The position numbers and the translations under genes were made by a program. The notes beneath the pieces are model-generated. The model worked only from the letters and a program-made list of their open reading frames with translations. It did no database searches and was not told the DNA's origin. Positions 62,740 through 64,000 of a stretch of 64,000 nucleotides of DNA are shown in pieces. Positions within the stretch are counted from its first letter, which is position 1. Every line of letters begins with the position of its first letter. The DNA lies in assembly GCF_004006665.1 (NCBI RefSeq), contig NZ_QOCL01000014.1, forward strand, positions 1 through 64,000, in the 5' to 3' direction. This DNA comes from Halobacteriovorax sp. HLS. Its GTDB lineage: Bacteria > Bdellovibrionota > Bacteriovoracia > Bacteriovoracales > Bacteriovoracaceae.

Positions 62740-63450
62740 ATGAAAAATTTCATAGTTTCTACGTTCATTACGTTAGGTCTTCTTTCGTCAATTACTACTT
62801 TCGCCGCTGAGGGAGATGCTTATGACTTCTCATGGCTCGACCCAGATAAGGAAGTTTTTGTATTACAAAATCGAAAATTTCGAAAGGCCGGAAGATTACA
62901 TGCAAACTTAGGTTACGGCTTTACCACCTCAGGTGCCTTTGTTGATGCTAGTGCATTTCAAGGACGAGCAGGATATTTCTTCAAAGAAGAATTGGGTGTT
63001 GAGTTTGTTTACTCTCTAAATAGTGGAGCTGAAAATGATACAGCAACATCAATTAGAAACCCAGGCGGAGCGGGCTCGTTTCCATTTAGAAGAATTGTAG
63101 ATAACTATATGGGAGCAATGTTCTTGTGGTCTCCTTTCTATAATAAAATTAATACATTTAATAAAATTGTTTATATGGACTGGATTCTTGGACTTGGCTT
63201 TGCAAAAGTTGAAGAAACTAATAATCAAAATGAAATTCTTACAAGTGGTGGTAATACAACTTTAACGACTGAGTCACATACAGGAATTATGTGGGATATT
63301 GGTGCTAAGTTCTACTTGAATGAAATGTGGAGTTTAAGAATAGACTTGAATGCTATTAACTATAAGGCCATGGAAGCAAAATCTACCAATGCCACTGAGC
63401 AATGGTATAGCAACTATGACTTAACTGTCGCAGTTGGAATTAACTTTTAA
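62740..63450 (+). CDS. Outer-membrane beta-barrel protein
   Basis: 236 aa. A signal peptide (about 1-22, ending TTFAA) precedes a barrel-like body: alternating aromatic and polar residues, GLGFAKVEE and YFFKEELGVEFVYSL, and a C-terminal Phe (AVGINF). It resembles the small outer-membrane barrel proteins common in myxobacteria and Bdellovibrio-like organisms. ATG 62740 has AGGA upstream. The product has no visible enzymatic motif. Confidence 0.75.
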   Translation: MKNFIVSTFITLGLLSSITTFAAEGDAYDFSWLDPDKEVFVLQNRKFRKAGRLHANLGYGFTTSGAFVDASAFQGRAGYFFKEELGVEFVYSLNSGAENDTATSIRNPGGAGSFPFRRIVDNYMGAMFLWSPFYNKINTFNKIVYMDWILGLGFAKVEETNNQNEILTSGGNTTLTTESHTGIMWDIGAKFYLNEMWSLRIDLNAINYKAMEAKSTNATEQWYSNYDLTVAVGINF

Positions 63451-63464
63451 TAAAGGTAAGTGTA

Positions 63465-64000
63465 ATGATCTTTAATAAAAAAGTATTCTCCTTTTTACTT
63501 GTACTGCTTAGCTTTAGTGCTCAGGCCAATGTTGATAAAGCTTGGAGCTATCTAGTAAAAAGTAGTGGGTCAGTTAAGTACTATCCGAATGTAATTAATG
63601 AATTAGTTGAAGAAAAGTTATACTTTGCTTCAATACCATATATCAAAGAGCTCTTAACTCGTGGTAATTCACGAAGTTCAAAAGAGCTTGATTCACTTAT
63701 CGATAAAGTGGTCACCAATGTTGGTGTGAGACAATTTGAAGTTCTACCGACAAAGTTTTTAGCAAAATCTAACGCTCCTACTTTGAAATACATTCTAGCA
63801 AAGAAATATTTTAGACAAGGGAAGTATGATCTTGCCTTAAAATCACTTAATGGAACAATACCAAAGAATCATCCGGCGAAACCATTCGCACTCTTTCTTG
63901 AAGGATCAATCTTTACAATCACAAAGAAATATAAGTCTTCTTTGCAGGCATATAATGAATGTATAAGTGCTTCAGAGTCTGCAAACTCTTATGGTAATGA
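63465..64000 (+). CDS. Exported helical-repeat (TPR-like) protein, 5' part
   Basis: The frame is open to the window end (178 codons seen). The signal peptide is MIFNKKVFSFLLVLLSFSAQA. The sequence then has helical repeats with the TPR feel (ILAKKYFRQGKYDLALKSL, FALFLEGSIFTITKKYKSSL). AAAGGTAAG is just upstream of the ATG. It follows the barrel protein by 14 bp and is probably co-transcribed with it. Function unknown; the 3' end lies outside. Confidence 0.7.
   Translation, partial: MIFNKKVFSFLLVLLSFSAQANVDKAWSYLVKSSGSVKYYPNVINELVEEKLYFASIPYIKELLTRGNSRSSKELDSLIDKVVTNVGVRQFEVLPTKFLAKSNAPTLKYILAKKYFRQGKYDLALKSLNGTIPKNHPAKPFALFLEGSIFTITKKYKSSLQAYNECISASESANSYGN

Noticed and set aside
1-64000. CRISPR arrays, tRNA genes, insertion sequences or phage genes
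   Set aside because: No regular spaced repeats, no cloverleaf ending in CCA, and no transposase, integrase or capsid-type protein was seen.

Overview
The window is AT-rich, densely packed DNA from a Gram-negative bacterium. Outer-membrane beta-barrel genes, an Hsp33 gene, an AddAB-type recombinase, an EtfD-like iron-sulfur oxidoreductase, a homogentisate operon and many secreted proteins of unknown type together resemble the Bdellovibrionota (Bacteriovorax/Halobacteriovorax-like). That placement is an inference from gene content and style; no search was run.

Layout. 1-90: the 3' end of a 5S rRNA gene and its terminator, so an rRNA operon ends here. 137-12778: ftsK, then the conserved translation/envelope series rpsB, tsf, pyrH, frr, uppS, cdsA, rseP, tsaB, followed by a degenerate phosphatidylserine decarboxylase homologue, pssA, an outer-membrane barrel gene and truA. 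12817-17119: trigger factor and a large exported zinc-metalloprotease/propeller/barrel protein. 17129-20988 (minus strand): an aromatic amino acid breakdown operon (aminotransferase, fumarylacetoacetase-like hydrolase, homogentisate dioxygenase, flavin reductase-like protein). 21061-26619: DUF309, an EI24-like membrane protein, a GT9-like protein, valS and a HAD hydrolase. 26608-30612 (minus strand): three overlapping genes for exported proteins that I cannot identify.

30788-52275 is a surface-glycan cluster with frequent strand changes. It holds GT2 glycosyltransferases, four large GT-C-like membrane proteins, a B12-type radical SAM protein, a split transketolase, GDP-heptose genes (hddA/hddC-like) with an SDR and a 3,5-epimerase, two tandem twitch-type radical SAM proteins, an ABC exporter and a UDP-galactopyranose-mutase-like flavoprotein. 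The cluster is bracketed by a 110-bp imperfect direct repeat. The right copy is the intact 3' end of the EtfD-like gene. The left copy is a decayed, displaced fragment of that same 3' end. This is the signature of an island or allele swap at the 3' end of a gene, and it is the most interesting structural signal in the window.

52330-64000: the EtfD-like oxidoreductase, a membrane protein, a lipoprotein, hslO, addB-addA, an outer-membrane barrel protein and the start of a further exported helical-repeat protein cut by the window end.

A second theme is regulatory. At least five genes have good sigma70-type promoters whose -10 box ends exactly 6 nt before the start codon, with no Shine-Dalgarno site, which predicts leaderless mRNAs; ftsK is a sixth, with a 5-nt gap. 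One of these promoters, for the heptose kinase, has a run of seven G in its spacer, a candidate phase-variation switch.
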